Origin: Streptomyces sp. A1277
GTDB lineage: Bacteria > Actinomycetota > Actinomycetes > Streptomycetales > Streptomycetaceae
Direction of reading: 5' to 3'
Length of the DNA: 64,000 bases
NCBI RefSeq assembly: GCF_004795015.1
Contig: NZ_SSBI01000013.1
Coordinates: 78,144-142,143, forward strand
Positions within the stretch are counted from its first letter, which is position 1; each line of letters starts with the position of its first letter. Both the position numbers and the translations under genes were made by a program. Below, one piece after another: positions 50,246 to 59,896 of this stretch. Below the pieces are notes generated by a model. That model worked only from the letters and a program-made list of their open reading frames with translations, had not been told where the DNA came from and searched no databases.

Positions 50246-53089
50246 GTGTGGCACACGGTCAGGGCACAGATCGGATTCCGGTCCGGACGGGCGGTGGCAC
50301 TGCTCACCGCACTGGTCGTGGCAGTCACTTCCTTCACCGTGCTGACCGCGACCGCGGGCCGTCAGCGCCTTGAGGTCCGGGGCACAGTGGCAGCCAACTC
50401 CCGTGGCGCATACGACCTGTTGGTGCGGCCACCCGGAGCTCGGTCCCGGCTCGAAACACAGCAGAAGCTGGTTTCGGCCACGGCGCTGAGCGATCTCCAG
50501 GGAGGCATCAGCGAGGAGCAGTGGCAGCGGATCCTGAAGATTCCGGGGGTTCAGGTCGCGGCGCCCGTCGCCGTCGTCGGTTACATGCCGTCAACTGTCC
50601 ATCTGCCGGTCGATGTATCGAAGTTCGTCCGCCCGGGCGAGAAGGCCCAGCTATGGCGCCTGAAGCCGGAGCTGATCTCCGAGCAGGGCCTGACGACGGT
50701 CCCGGGCGAGAGCTCGTACCTCTACGTGACGCCGCAGCGGCTCGATCACCCGAAGGGCGGACAGGGCGGAAGCGGAAAGGGCGCGGAGCTGAGCGGGCAG
50801 ATCGATCTGGTCGGCGCGGACGGGGAACGGCGGGAGGTCTGCAGCGTGGCAACCGGGAACGACCCGAAGACCAATCGGGCCGAGGGCCTGGTTCCCACCT
50901 GCGGGTCCACCCACTCGCGCAACAACGTCAACCAGCCCGGCGCGGCCAGTCCGAAAGCCACCGGGACGGGCATCGACCCCCCGGCCGGCATCGGCTACGT
51001 CACGTGGCGCTTCCCGTATCTGGTGGCGGCGGTGGATCCGGTCCAGGAGGCCCGCCTGGTGGGCCTGGACAAGGCGGTCCTGGAGGGCTCGTATTTCGCA
51101 CCGGCCCAGAAGACGGCGGTCGTCGAGCGCGACGGTTCGCGGTTCGCGGACATCCCGGTGCTGCTGGCCGACCGGTCCCCGGTCGAGGAGAAGCTGCGCG
51201 TCGAGGTCGAGGAACTCTCCCCCGAGGCGGCCGAACACATCTCCTCGGGAGAGAACTCGGGCACCCTGGCCCGGTCGCTGCCCGGCGCTCGCGCCCTGCG
51301 CAGCCACAGCGTGGAGTTCACGTCCGACACCGCGTACGACGCCATGAGCCGCGGTCTCGGCCAGAAGGAGCCGTCGCCGGGAGAGCCGTTCGCGTGGAGC
51401 AACCTGAGCTACTTCCTCAGCGCCTCCCCGGTCACATACGGTTCGTCCGGCGGCCAGTTGGCCGCCCGCTCCGTCCAACAGGGCCCCATGCTGGAACCGG
51501 ACCTGGGGGAAGGCGAGCTGGGCGATGGATCCGATCTCGGGGACACGGCCGTGCGGTCGCTGGACCAGCACGTCTCACACATGTACGTGGGCAGCAACAC
51601 CACCGATGAGCCCATGCCCCTGATCAAGCCGATCGGCCGTTTCGATCCCGACAGGCTCACGGCCGAGCAGAGCCACCTCGGTGCGGTGCCGCTGGAGACG
51701 TTCTTCCCTCCGCAGGCCGAAGGCGCCGACGCGGCCTCCAAGGCGGCGCTCAAGGGCAAGTCGCTGCTGCCCAACGGCAACGTCGCGGGTCTCCTGTCGG
51801 TCGCCCCCTCCATGATCACCACGCTCTCCTCCCTACCGCTCTTCCACGACCCCAGGCAGTTCAGCGGGATCAACCGCCAGGGGGGCGTGAACGCCGCCAA
51901 GCCGATCAGCGTGATCCGCGTCAGGCTGGACGGCACCCTCGGCACCGATGCCCTCTCCCGCGAACGGGTACGGCTGGCCGCGGAACAGATCCGGACCCGC
52001 ACCGGGCTGGCCGTCGACATCACCATGGGCTCCTCGCCGACCGCCGTCGACGTCGTCAACCCGGCCGGCAAGTTCGGGCGGCCCGCACTGACTCTACGTC
52101 AGATGTGGTCCCGCAAGGGGGTGGCCACCGCGATCGCCGACGCGGTGGACCGCAAGTCCCTCGTCCTGTTCCTGCTGGTCCTCGCGGTGTGCGCGCTGTT
52201 CGTCACGGGTGCCACGTCCGCGGCGGTGCGGTCACGCCGCACCGAGCTGGGGGTGCTCGCCTGTGTGGGCTGGCCGGCCCGAAAGCTGTTCGCGCTGATC
52301 CTGGCCGAGGTGGTCACGATCGGCGCGGTAGCCGGGCTGGTCGGAGCCGTACTGGCCGTTCCGGCAGGGGCCCTGGCAGGGGTGGAGGTGCAGTGGTCGC
52401 GGGCGCTCCTGGCGATTCCGGCGGCGATGGGGCTGGCCGCTCTGGCCTCGCTGTGGCCGGCCCTGCAGTCCGCGCGCTCCCACCCGGGTGAGGCGACACG
52501 CCCCTCGGTGAGCGCGCGCGCCCACCGTACGAAGGTCACCGGCGTCTCAAGCCTCGCCTGGGCCAACGTACGCCGGGTGCCCGGGCGGACGGCGCTCGGC
52601 GCGATGGCGCTGGCCGGCGGGGTGGCGGCACTGGTGATCCTGATCGGGATCGGCGCCGCGTTCGAGGGGGAGGTCGCCGGCTCCCTGCTCGGGAACGCCG
52701 TCACGGTCCAGGTTCGCACGACCGACTACGTCGCCGCCGCGATCACGGCCTTCCTCGGCGCCGCGAGCGTGGCCGACGTCCTCTACACCAACATCCGTGA
52801 TCGCGCTGCCGAGTACGCCCTGCTGCGGGCCACCGGCTGGCCGGACAGCTCCCTCACCCGGCTGGTGCTCAGCGAGGCGGCTCTCACGGCCACCGCAGGG
52901 GCGGTGCTCGGCGCCGGACTCGCGCTCTTCGCCTGCTCGGCGCTCACCGGCGGGTACAGCCCGCTACTCGGGTGGGTCGCCGGAGCCGTGGCCGGTGCGG
53001 CGGTCCTGACCACCGTCGCCTGTGCGGCGCTGCCTGCGCGGACGCTCCGAACGGGTTCGACAGCGCAGACGCTGGCGGAGGAGGAGTGA
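50246..53089 (+). CDS. FtsX-like ABC transporter permease
   Basis: 947 residues from GTG 50246, preceded by AGGGGGAG. One N-terminal helix (about 15-35), a very large extracellular domain (about 40-620), then helices that repeat the FtsX pattern twice (AVDRKSLVLFLLVLAVCALF; AAITAFLGAASVADVLYTNI). MacB-like transporters of this type act on extracytoplasmic peptides or lipids without pumping through the membrane. The following genes supply the ATPase and a signal peptidase, forming one operon. Confidence 0.9.
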   Translation: MWHTVRAQIGFRSGRAVALLTALVVAVTSFTVLTATAGRQRLEVRGTVAANSRGAYDLLVRPPGARSRLETQQKLVSATALSDLQGGISEEQWQRILKIPGVQVAAPVAVVGYMPSTVHLPVDVSKFVRPGEKAQLWRLKPELISEQGLTTVPGESSYLYVTPQRLDHPKGGQGGSGKGAELSGQIDLVGADGERREVCSVATGNDPKTNRAEGLVPTCGSTHSRNNVNQPGAASPKATGTGIDPPAGIGYVTWRFPYLVAAVDPVQEARLVGLDKAVLEGSYFAPAQKTAVVERDGSRFADIPVLLADRSPVEEKLRVEVEELSPEAAEHISSGENSGTLARSLPGARALRSHSVEFTSDTAYDAMSRGLGQKEPSPGEPFAWSNLSYFLSASPVTYGSSGGQLAARSVQQGPMLEPDLGEGELGDGSDLGDTAVRSLDQHVSHMYVGSNTTDEPMPLIKPIGRFDPDRLTAEQSHLGAVPLETFFPPQAEGADAASKAALKGKSLLPNGNVAGLLSVAPSMITTLSSLPLFHDPRQFSGINRQGGVNAAKPISVIRVRLDGTLGTDALSRERVRLAAEQIRTRTGLAVDITMGSSPTAVDVVNPAGKFGRPALTLRQMWSRKGVATAIADAVDRKSLVLFLLVLAVCALFVTGATSAAVRSRRTELGVLACVGWPARKLFALILAEVVTIGAVAGLVGAVLAVPAGALAGVEVQWSRALLAIPAAMGLAALASLWPALQSARSHPGEATRPSVSARAHRTKVTGVSSLAWANVRRVPGRTALGAMALAGGVAALVILIGIGAAFEGEVAGSLLGNAVTVQVRTTDYVAAAITAFLGAASVADVLYTNIRDRAAEYALLRATGWPDSSLTRLVLSEAALTATAGAVLGAGLALFACSALTGGYSPLLGWVAGAVAGAAVLTTVACAALPARTLRTGSTAQTLAEEE

Positions 53090-53289
53090 CGCGGTCACCG
53101 CAGGGAGCCGAGGCACGGCAGGTCCCCCGCCCGCGCCGGGAACCCGTCGCCGACCGCGGCCGCACAGCCCCGCTCGGAACCGGCCTCCCGGTGTCCGGCC
53201 GCACCCCGGCAGGACGCGATCAGGTCTGCCACCCCCGGCGCGCGGCCGGACACCGGGAACGAGCCACGGAGCCACCGAGGAGAACAGCA

Positions 53290-54155
<866 letters not shown>

Positions 54156-54159
<4 letters not shown>

Positions 54160-54629
54160 CCCGGGGCGGCGCCACCCCATGGATCCTGGGCGGGGCAATC
54201 GCCCTCCTGGCAGTGGCCCGCTCGTCACTGCTTCTGATCACGGTCGAGGGCATCAGCATGGAGCCCTCCTACGCCGACGGAGACCTGCTGCTCATGGTGC
54301 GCCGCCCGTTGGCCCGGCCGCGGCGGGGGCAGGAGATCATCCTGCGGGAACCACCGGGGGGCGACGTGGCAGCGCCACGGGCGGCCGGCAGCCAATACGC
54401 CGTCAAGCGACTGGCCTCCACACCCGGCCAGCCGGCCCCTGTGGGAACCGCCGGTGTCACCCACCGGATGCCCGTGCCGGCCGGCCACGTGGCGGTACTC
54501 GGCGACAACGCCGCGCACAGCACGGATTCCCGCGAGTGGGGCGTGCTGCGGAACGACCAGGTGGTGGGCGTGATCCTGGGGCGGGTACGGCGAAGCGACG
54601 GGAAGCGACAGAGGGGTAGGACCTGGTGA
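54156..54629 (+). CDS. S26 family signal peptidase
   Basis: 157 residues. One N-terminal helix (PWILGGAIALLAVARSSLLL), catalytic Ser in VEGISMEPSYADGD, catalytic Lys in YAVKRLAST, and GHVAVLGDNAAHSTDSREWG near the end. It is a small, dedicated type I signal peptidase translationally coupled to the ABC ATPase. It may process the cysteine-rich peptide encoded at 49677-49886, whose leader ends in ASA. Confidence 0.92.
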
Positions 54630-55519
54630 CACCGTTGAAACCAGGCGGGTTGGATCGTAGCGAACCGGACCGGGCCGCTGGACCAGGGCACGACGGCCAC
54701 GAAGTCGTCGTCGGCCGAGCGGGCCCCGCACTCAACCTGATTGAGCAGGCAGTACGAGTACATCCTTGAGGCTGTCATCACCGAGGTCGCCGCGGATCGT
54801 GCCGGGCACGGCCGGAGTGGGGCCGGTGTGCCCGATCAGCCGGCGCAGGCGAACATGGATGCCGGGTCCGCCCTACGTCGGCTTCCCGTGAGCATCTTCT
54901 TGACGCGCGCGGAGTTGACCACGGCGATGCTGGGGCGCGAGCGGAGGATCGACAAGCGTTTGACGGAGCGTGGCAACCCCTCAACGGCCGTGGGACCGCC
55001 GCGCAATGCGCGTTTCCCCAGGTCAGAACGATTCTGCCTGGGGACGCTCGATGGGGCGGGTGGGACTCGAACCCATTCAAGTGACGCCTCTCACCTGCGG
55101 TGATGCCGAGACAACGGACAAAGTGGCCCGTTTCCGTCCCACTGGATCCCGCTCGATCCAGCTGTAACGGGAACCGTGCGGCGTTCGCCGCACCACTGCG
55201 GCAACGGGAGCACCGCTCCGGAGGGCGCCGGGAAATGCCCGCCCTCGCCATCACCGGTCCCCCTCAATCACAGACGTGCCGCCCCAACGCCCCACACCTC
55301 AGTCCAGCCACTCTCCGTAATAAGAGACTCGCATGTTCGCCGATGCGGCGAGCGGCGCGAGGTAACGAATCGACCCCGGTCTCAGCCGGAAGCCGGGTAG
55401 CCGGGGGCAGCGCGCGTCGAGATGGATCGGGACGTCTCGCGTTCGTCGGGCTGGAGCTGCAGCACAGCCTGCCGTCGAGCTCGCTGCGCGAAAGGGCAGG
55501 GAGCCAGGACCTCGTCTGA
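54630..55519. other. Non-coding or degraded interval
   Basis: I see no gene I can support over about 890 bp. Open frames exist but have no recognisable motif, ribosome site or consistent codon bias. It holds the tRNA-end fragment at 55052-55074 and leads into a truncated SDR, so it is probably the scar of past integration and deletion. Confidence 0.6.
55052..55074 (-). other. tRNA 3'-end fragment, possible att site
   Basis: On the minus strand the bases read GGGTTCGAGTCCCACC followed by CGCCCCA, the T-loop arm and acceptor 3' side of a tRNA. No matching 5' acceptor or anticodon arm lies upstream (55075-55150). Integrative elements in Streptomyces use tRNA 3' ends as attB and leave such fragments. 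Confidence 0.55.
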
Positions 55520-55738
55520 ATCGTCGAGTCGGCACGCGACCGATACGGCAAGCTCGACGTCCTCGTCAACAATGGCGGGGTCGGCCTGATCTCCCTTCTC
55601 GACGACCTGCGCGTCGAGGACTGGGAGGAGATGATCGACGTCAACCTCAAAGAGGTTCTGTACGGGATCGCCGCACCCCTTCCCGTTATCCGGGAGCAGG
55701 GCTTCGGGCACTTCGCGGGCCTGTGGGGGTGGGCCTAA
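55520..55738 (+). pseudogene. Short-chain dehydrogenase fragment
   Basis: 73 codons encode the middle of an SDR: RYGKLDVLVNNGGVGLISLL (NNAG-like motif) and EDWEEMIDVNLKEVLYG, then a stop before the catalytic Tyr-x-x-x-Lys. The Rossmann N-terminus is also missing. A remnant only. Confidence 0.78.
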
Positions 55739-56637
55739 CCTTGGCCGACCGTCTCCTCGACGCACTGGCGTACGGACTTGCTCGCCGAGAAGCGGAGCGT
55801 GTTCCCGGAGGGGTCCTGCACCATCAGGCCGTTGCCGTCGCGCTCGTGCGGGTAGTCAGCTGCGGCAAGCTGCTCGGCCAGCGTCTCGATCGCTTCCGGG
55901 TGGAGTAGCAGGCCAGCCGTGATCAGCCGGGCGGTACCGACGGCCGCCGGCTTGCCTCCCTGCGGGCTGAACCGGTTGGTGAAGACGAGCAGACTGCGGT
56001 CGTCGGCCACGCCAACGCCGATGAACCCGTCCCTCATCCGGGCGTAGATATTCAGCCCAAGTAGGTCGCAGTAGAACTGTCTGGTGTTCACGAGGGCGGC
56101 ATCGGTCACTTTGAGCTGGACGTGTCCCATCTCGGTCCCGGGCGGTATACCTGCGGGCACGTTCGCGCCCGGCTCGTCGAGAAGGTCCCGCAACTCGATC
56201 GGTGCTGCGACGACGACGGGCAGGCCCTCGTCGGTCCACTGCCATTCCTCCCTCGGGCAAGCCCACGTCGCTTCGATCGTATGACCATCGGGATCAGTCA
56301 CGTAGCACGACTGGGACACGACGTGGTCGCGCAGGTCGATCGCAATGCCGGCGTCCAGGTGCCGCTTGGCGAAGCGGGCCACGTCTGCCCTGGCGGGCAC
56401 CAGCGGCGCAAAGTGGCTGAGGCCGGGGCTTGACGGCGGAGGCGGGACTGCTCCAGGAAGCTCATGGAGGTCAACCAGCACGCTCTTCTCTACGCCGAGT
56501 TGCGCGCGCTGCGACTGGCGGCCCAGGAGGCGGAAACCTGCGACTTCCGTGTAGTACCGCACGCTGCGTTCCACTTCGGCAACCGTCAGCTCGACGGGGC
56601 CGAGAGCGAGTGTCTGATCCATCAGATAGCCGGTCAC
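55735..56637 (-). CDS. Two-domain VOC protein, extradiol-dioxygenase-like
   Basis: 300 residues from GTG 56637 with GGAGGA eight bases upstream. Four VOC modules in two domains: SVRYYTEVAGFRLL, SHFAPLVPARADV with DPDGHTIEATW, MGHVQLKVTDAALVNTRQFY, and QDPSGNTLRFSA. Candidate metal ligands are His of LSHFA, Glu of TIEATW and His of GHVQL. The last module lacks the Glu of classical extradiol dioxygenases, so the ring-cleaving role is unproven. The layout with a flavin hydroxylase and hydrolase upstream resembles aromatic degradation. Confidence 0.82.
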   Translation of the reverse strand: MTGYLMDQTLALGPVELTVAEVERSVRYYTEVAGFRLLGRQSQRAQLGVEKSVLVDLHELPGAVPPPPSSPGLSHFAPLVPARADVARFAKRHLDAGIAIDLRDHVVSQSCYVTDPDGHTIEATWACPREEWQWTDEGLPVVVAAPIELRDLLDEPGANVPAGIPPGTEMGHVQLKVTDAALVNTRQFYCDLLGLNIYARMRDGFIGVGVADDRSLLVFTNRFSPQGGKPAAVGTARLITAGLLLHPEAIETLAEQLAAADYPHERDGNGLMVQDPSGNTLRFSASKSVRQCVEETVGQG

Positions 56638-56847
56638 TGGCTGATTCCTCCGAATGTGCTGCGGCTCCCCTGGGGAGACAGGGCGTGAGCCGCACGTTGG
56701 TGTGCTTCGGACCTGCTCGGTAAATGTGGCCGTAGTTGCTTGGGTCGGCACACCTGGCCTCAACGCAAACCGGTGATCTCCGCTCGCGATGGCCGCAGGT
56801 CCCGTCTGCTTTCACCGGTCGGCGGCCGGGCGCGCGGGCGGCAGGCT

Positions 56848-57429
56848 TCAAGACGCGGTGGCGGATGTGGCGTAGCGGACTTCGGCAAGGGCGGTGCTCC
56901 AGGATAGGAGCCGGTCGAGCATCGCAGTCAGGACGGAGAACTGATGCTCGCCGGGGGTGAACGAGGCACCGAAGTCGGCGAAGTCGGTGCGCATGTTCAG
57001 GGCGACCTGCGGGGAGACACCGGCGAGCTGCAGGGCGCTGAGAACCGGTCGCAGTGCTTCAACGGCGCGTACTCCTCCGTCCACGCCGTAGGAGACGAGG
57101 CCGACGGCCTTGTTGTTCCATTCGGCGTAAACGCGGTCGAGGGCGTTTTTGAGGACGCCCGGGAAGGAGTGGTTGTACTCAGGGGTGACGATCACGTACC
57201 CGTCGTAGGCGCCCACCGTTTGCGCCCACTGCTGGGTATAGGGCTGGGTGTAGCGGCCTGCGGCCGGCGGGATGGGCTCATCGATCTGCGGCAGGTCGAC
57301 CTCGGCAAGATCGATGAGTTCGTACTCGGCGTCAGCTCGCTGCCGGGCCTGTTCCAGGACCCAATCGGCGACGCCGGCGCCGGCGCGTCCTGTGCGGGTG
57401 CTTCCCAGAATGATCGCGATCTTCGTCAT
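56848..57429 (-). CDS. NAD(P)H-dependent FMN reductase
   Basis: 193 residues, flavodoxin-like. FMN-binding LGSTRTGRAGAGVADWVL at the N-terminus and the family motif VTPEYNHSFPGVLKNALD. Such reductases supply reduced flavin or reduce quinones and azo compounds. It sits between a hydrolase and the VOC gene in the TetR-controlled operon. Confidence 0.93.
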   Translation of the reverse strand: MTKIAIILGSTRTGRAGAGVADWVLEQARQRADAEYELIDLAEVDLPQIDEPIPPAAGRYTQPYTQQWAQTVGAYDGYVIVTPEYNHSFPGVLKNALDRVYAEWNNKAVGLVSYGVDGGVRAVEALRPVLSALQLAGVSPQVALNMRTDFADFGASFTPGEHQFSVLTAMLDRLLSWSTALAEVRYATSATAS

Positions 57430-57498
57430 GTCAACTCCAAGCAGTGGTGGGTGCGATAGAGGCCCGTAATCTCCGGTCGGGCCGGGGCGGGCCGGTGG

Positions 57499-58305
57499 TC
57501 AGCTGTGGACTCCCGGTGTGGCGAGGAAGGTGTCCAGGAGTCTGAAGACGGCTTCGGGTTTCTCACGGATGGGCAAGTGCCCTGCACCGTGGACGAGTTC
57601 AAATCGGCCGTGTGGGAACGCGGCTGCGTAGGCGCGGCCGAAATCGGGGGTAACAGCCGTGTCGTTGGTTCCCCAGACCGCCAGGACGGGGCAGGCGACG
57701 GTGGAGAGGCTGGGCAGCAGTGCCGCGTCGTGCAGGTCCGGACCGGTGTAAGCGCGCAGAGTGGCGAGCATCTGTGCGGGCGGGCCGCCGCGGGTGGTCG
57801 GTGCGCCCGGCCCGGCAGGCGCACCGAGGGGCGGCCCGCTGGGCATGGTGACCGGCTGGCCGGGAATTTCCGGGCCGAGGGCGTCCATGAGGACGAGCCG
57901 GGAGATCCGTCGGGCCCGGTCGTCCACTGCCATCCGGGCAGCGACCCAACCACCGAAGGACGTGCCGACTACTGTCACGTCGTCCAGGCACTGCTGGTCG
58001 AGCAGGTCGTGGTAGACGGCAGCGAGCGCGGCCACGGAGTCCAGCGTGGCAGGCCTCACGGTGTCTTCCCATCCTGGATGGGTGGGCGCGAGAACGCGGT
58101 GGCCGGCCGCGAGGTGCTCAACGAGTGGGACAGTGCTGACCGGGCCGGGGGCACCGTGCAGGACGAGCACCACGCGGCCCTGCCCCGACTCGCGCACGGC
58201 GAGTTCGAGGCCGGGCCGAATGGAAATGGTGCGGTGGACAAGCGCGCTCACACGTACCTCCTGAAGTGAGGGCTGGCTGGTGTCTGTGCTGTCCGTGGCC
58301 GTCAC
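57499..58305 (-). CDS. Alpha/beta hydrolase
   Basis: 268 residues. Oxyanion loop VLVLHGAPGPVST, nucleophile Ser in VVGTSFGGWVAARM, acid in VWGTNDTAVTPDFG and His in VHGAGHLPIREKPE. Start ATG overlaps the monooxygenase stop (ATGA), so it is coupled to it. In aromatic pathways such enzymes cleave ring-fission products; substrate here unknown. Confidence 0.92.
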   Translation of the reverse strand: MTATDSTDTSQPSLQEVRVSALVHRTISIRPGLELAVRESGQGRVVLVLHGAPGPVSTVPLVEHLAAGHRVLAPTHPGWEDTVRPATLDSVAALAAVYHDLLDQQCLDDVTVVGTSFGGWVAARMAVDDRARRISRLVLMDALGPEIPGQPVTMPSGPPLGAPAGPGAPTTRGGPPAQMLATLRAYTGPDLHDAALLPSLSTVACPVLAVWGTNDTAVTPDFGRAYAAAFPHGRFELVHGAGHLPIREKPEAVFRLLDTFLATPGVHS

Positions 58306-59441
58306 TCGGCTGCCGGGCCGGTGGTGAAGAACTCGATCATCTTCTCCAGGCTCCGCTCGCCGAACATGCTCTCCAGGCTGGAGGCGGATTCGACAGCGGT
58401 CGCCTCGCTGCGCGGAAAGAGAGCCTTCTCGTACGCGGTCAGCGCCGCCTCGGTGTCACCGTTCCGGGCCGCGATGGCCTGGCCGAGTTCCGCGCCGTCC
58501 AGCATCGCCAGGTTGGCGCCCTCCCCGGCGAAGGGGGACATCACGTGAGCGGCATCGCCGAGCAGCGTCACACCCGGGACTCGCTCCCAGCGGTGTCCGA
58601 TGGGCAGGGCGTGAATGCGGCGCGGGGCGATCGCGTCCGCGTCGGCGACCAGCGCGCGCAAATCCTCGTGCCAGTCCTCGAAGCGCTCCAGGACGGCGGA
58701 CTTGGCGGCAGCGTGGTCGGTGAAGTCGATCGCGTCGAGCCACCTCTCGTCGGCCTTCAGCGCGGCGTAGACGTGGAGGCTGCCGTCGGTCTCGCGGTGC
58801 GCGAGGAAGCCGCGCTCGCCGCCCAGGCTGATGAAGAACCCGCCCCCGATGACAGCGGCGCTGCGCGGGTGGCGGATGTCGGCGTCCAGAAGGTCAGCCT
58901 CGACGAAGGAGATACCGGTGTAGGCGGGGGTGGCGTCGGAGAGGAGCGGCCTTACGCGGGACCAGGCCCCATCGGCACCGATCAGAAGATCGGTGGTGAT
59001 GGCCGAGCCGTCGGCGAACGTCACCTCGTGGCGCCCGTCGCCCAGCGCCCGGGCTTCGGTTGCCTTCCTGCCCCAGCAGACCGTGCCGTCGGGAAGCGAG
59101 TTCAGCAGCAGGTCGCGGAGGTCACCGCGGTCCACTTCGGGACGACCGCCGGCGCCGTCATCCTTCTCGGAGACGTGGACGGTGCCGTCTGGGCCGATCA
59201 GACGCATCTCCTCACCACCCTCGTGGACGATCTCGCGGAAGCCCTGGTAGAGGCCGGCGGCGCGCAGGGCCTTCTGACCGTTCTCCTCGTGGATGTCGAG
59301 CATGCCGCCCTGGGTGCGGGCTGCGGCTGACGCCTCCAGCTCGAAGATGGCGGCCTTGACGCCGTTGACGTGCAGGACCCGAGCGGCGGTGAGGCCGCCG
59401 AGACCTCCGCCGATGATCGCGATGGGGTAGTGGGTGCTCAT
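58302..59441 (-). CDS. FAD-dependent monooxygenase, TetX/PHBH-like
   Basis: 379 residues. FAD-binding GxGxxG motif IIGGGLGGLTAARVL, DG motif LLIGADGAWSRVRPLL and GD motif LLGDAAHVMSPFAGEGAN. Class A flavoprotein hydroxylase; relatives hydroxylate aromatics or inactivate tetracyclines. ATG 59441 follows GGAGGCCCTC. First gene of the leftward operon, preceded by two copies of the operator also found before the TetR gene at 62891. Confidence 0.93.
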   Translation of the reverse strand: MSTHYPIAIIGGGLGGLTAARVLHVNGVKAAIFELEASAAARTQGGMLDIHEENGQKALRAAGLYQGFREIVHEGGEEMRLIGPDGTVHVSEKDDGAGGRPEVDRGDLRDLLLNSLPDGTVCWGRKATEARALGDGRHEVTFADGSAITTDLLIGADGAWSRVRPLLSDATPAYTGISFVEADLLDADIRHPRSAAVIGGGFFISLGGERGFLAHRETDGSLHVYAALKADERWLDAIDFTDHAAAKSAVLERFEDWHEDLRALVADADAIAPRRIHALPIGHRWERVPGVTLLGDAAHVMSPFAGEGANLAMLDGAELGQAIAARNGDTEAALTAYEKALFPRSEATAVESASSLESMFGERSLEKMIEFFTTGPAAE

Positions 59442-59531
59442 GAGGGCCTCCAGGGAGATGCCGGGCGCGCGAAATGCACGGAGCCCGGGAAGGATGCCGG
59501 GCGAGCGGCCGACCGGACCCCTCCAAGGTAG

Positions 59532-59559
59532 CGAACAGGTTCGTTGCGAACAAGTTCGC
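59532..59559. promoter_or_regulatory. Double CGAAC-N2-GTTCG operator before monooxygenase operon
   Basis: CGAACAGGTTCG (59532-59543) and GCGAACAAGTTCGC (59546-59559) are perfect palindromes side by side, 91 bp before the monooxygenase start. The same palindrome recurs before the TetR gene at 62891, so that protein is the probable binder. The rest of 59442-59896 holds no gene. Confidence 0.75.
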
Positions 59560-59896
59560 AGCGCGCGTCGCAGCCGCCCGCTCGCATTCGCAGGGCCATC
59601 CGGCGCGCTCGCCCGGTCCGCCCGCACACAACTGCGGGGCGGTCCGGTAGCGAAAGTGGTCGGTACGCCGGGTCAGGGAGGCACGCGGGTCCGGTCGACC
59701 GACTGCCGACTACTCACAGGCATTGTTCGACTTTTCACCGCCACATGTTGCATTCCTACCAGGTGAGACGCGCCCTTTTGCAGGAATCAGTCGCCACACG
59801 AGGATGCTGCGGTCTAGACCTTCACGCATGCGTGCGGAAGCATCACCTGCTGGTTCACCAGAGGACACAATCCCTTTACGACCACAGGAGTTGACG

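Noticed and set aside
54741..55103. 120-codon open frame on the plus strand
   Set aside because: No ribosome site or motif; its end reads through the tRNA fragment, a common source of false frames.
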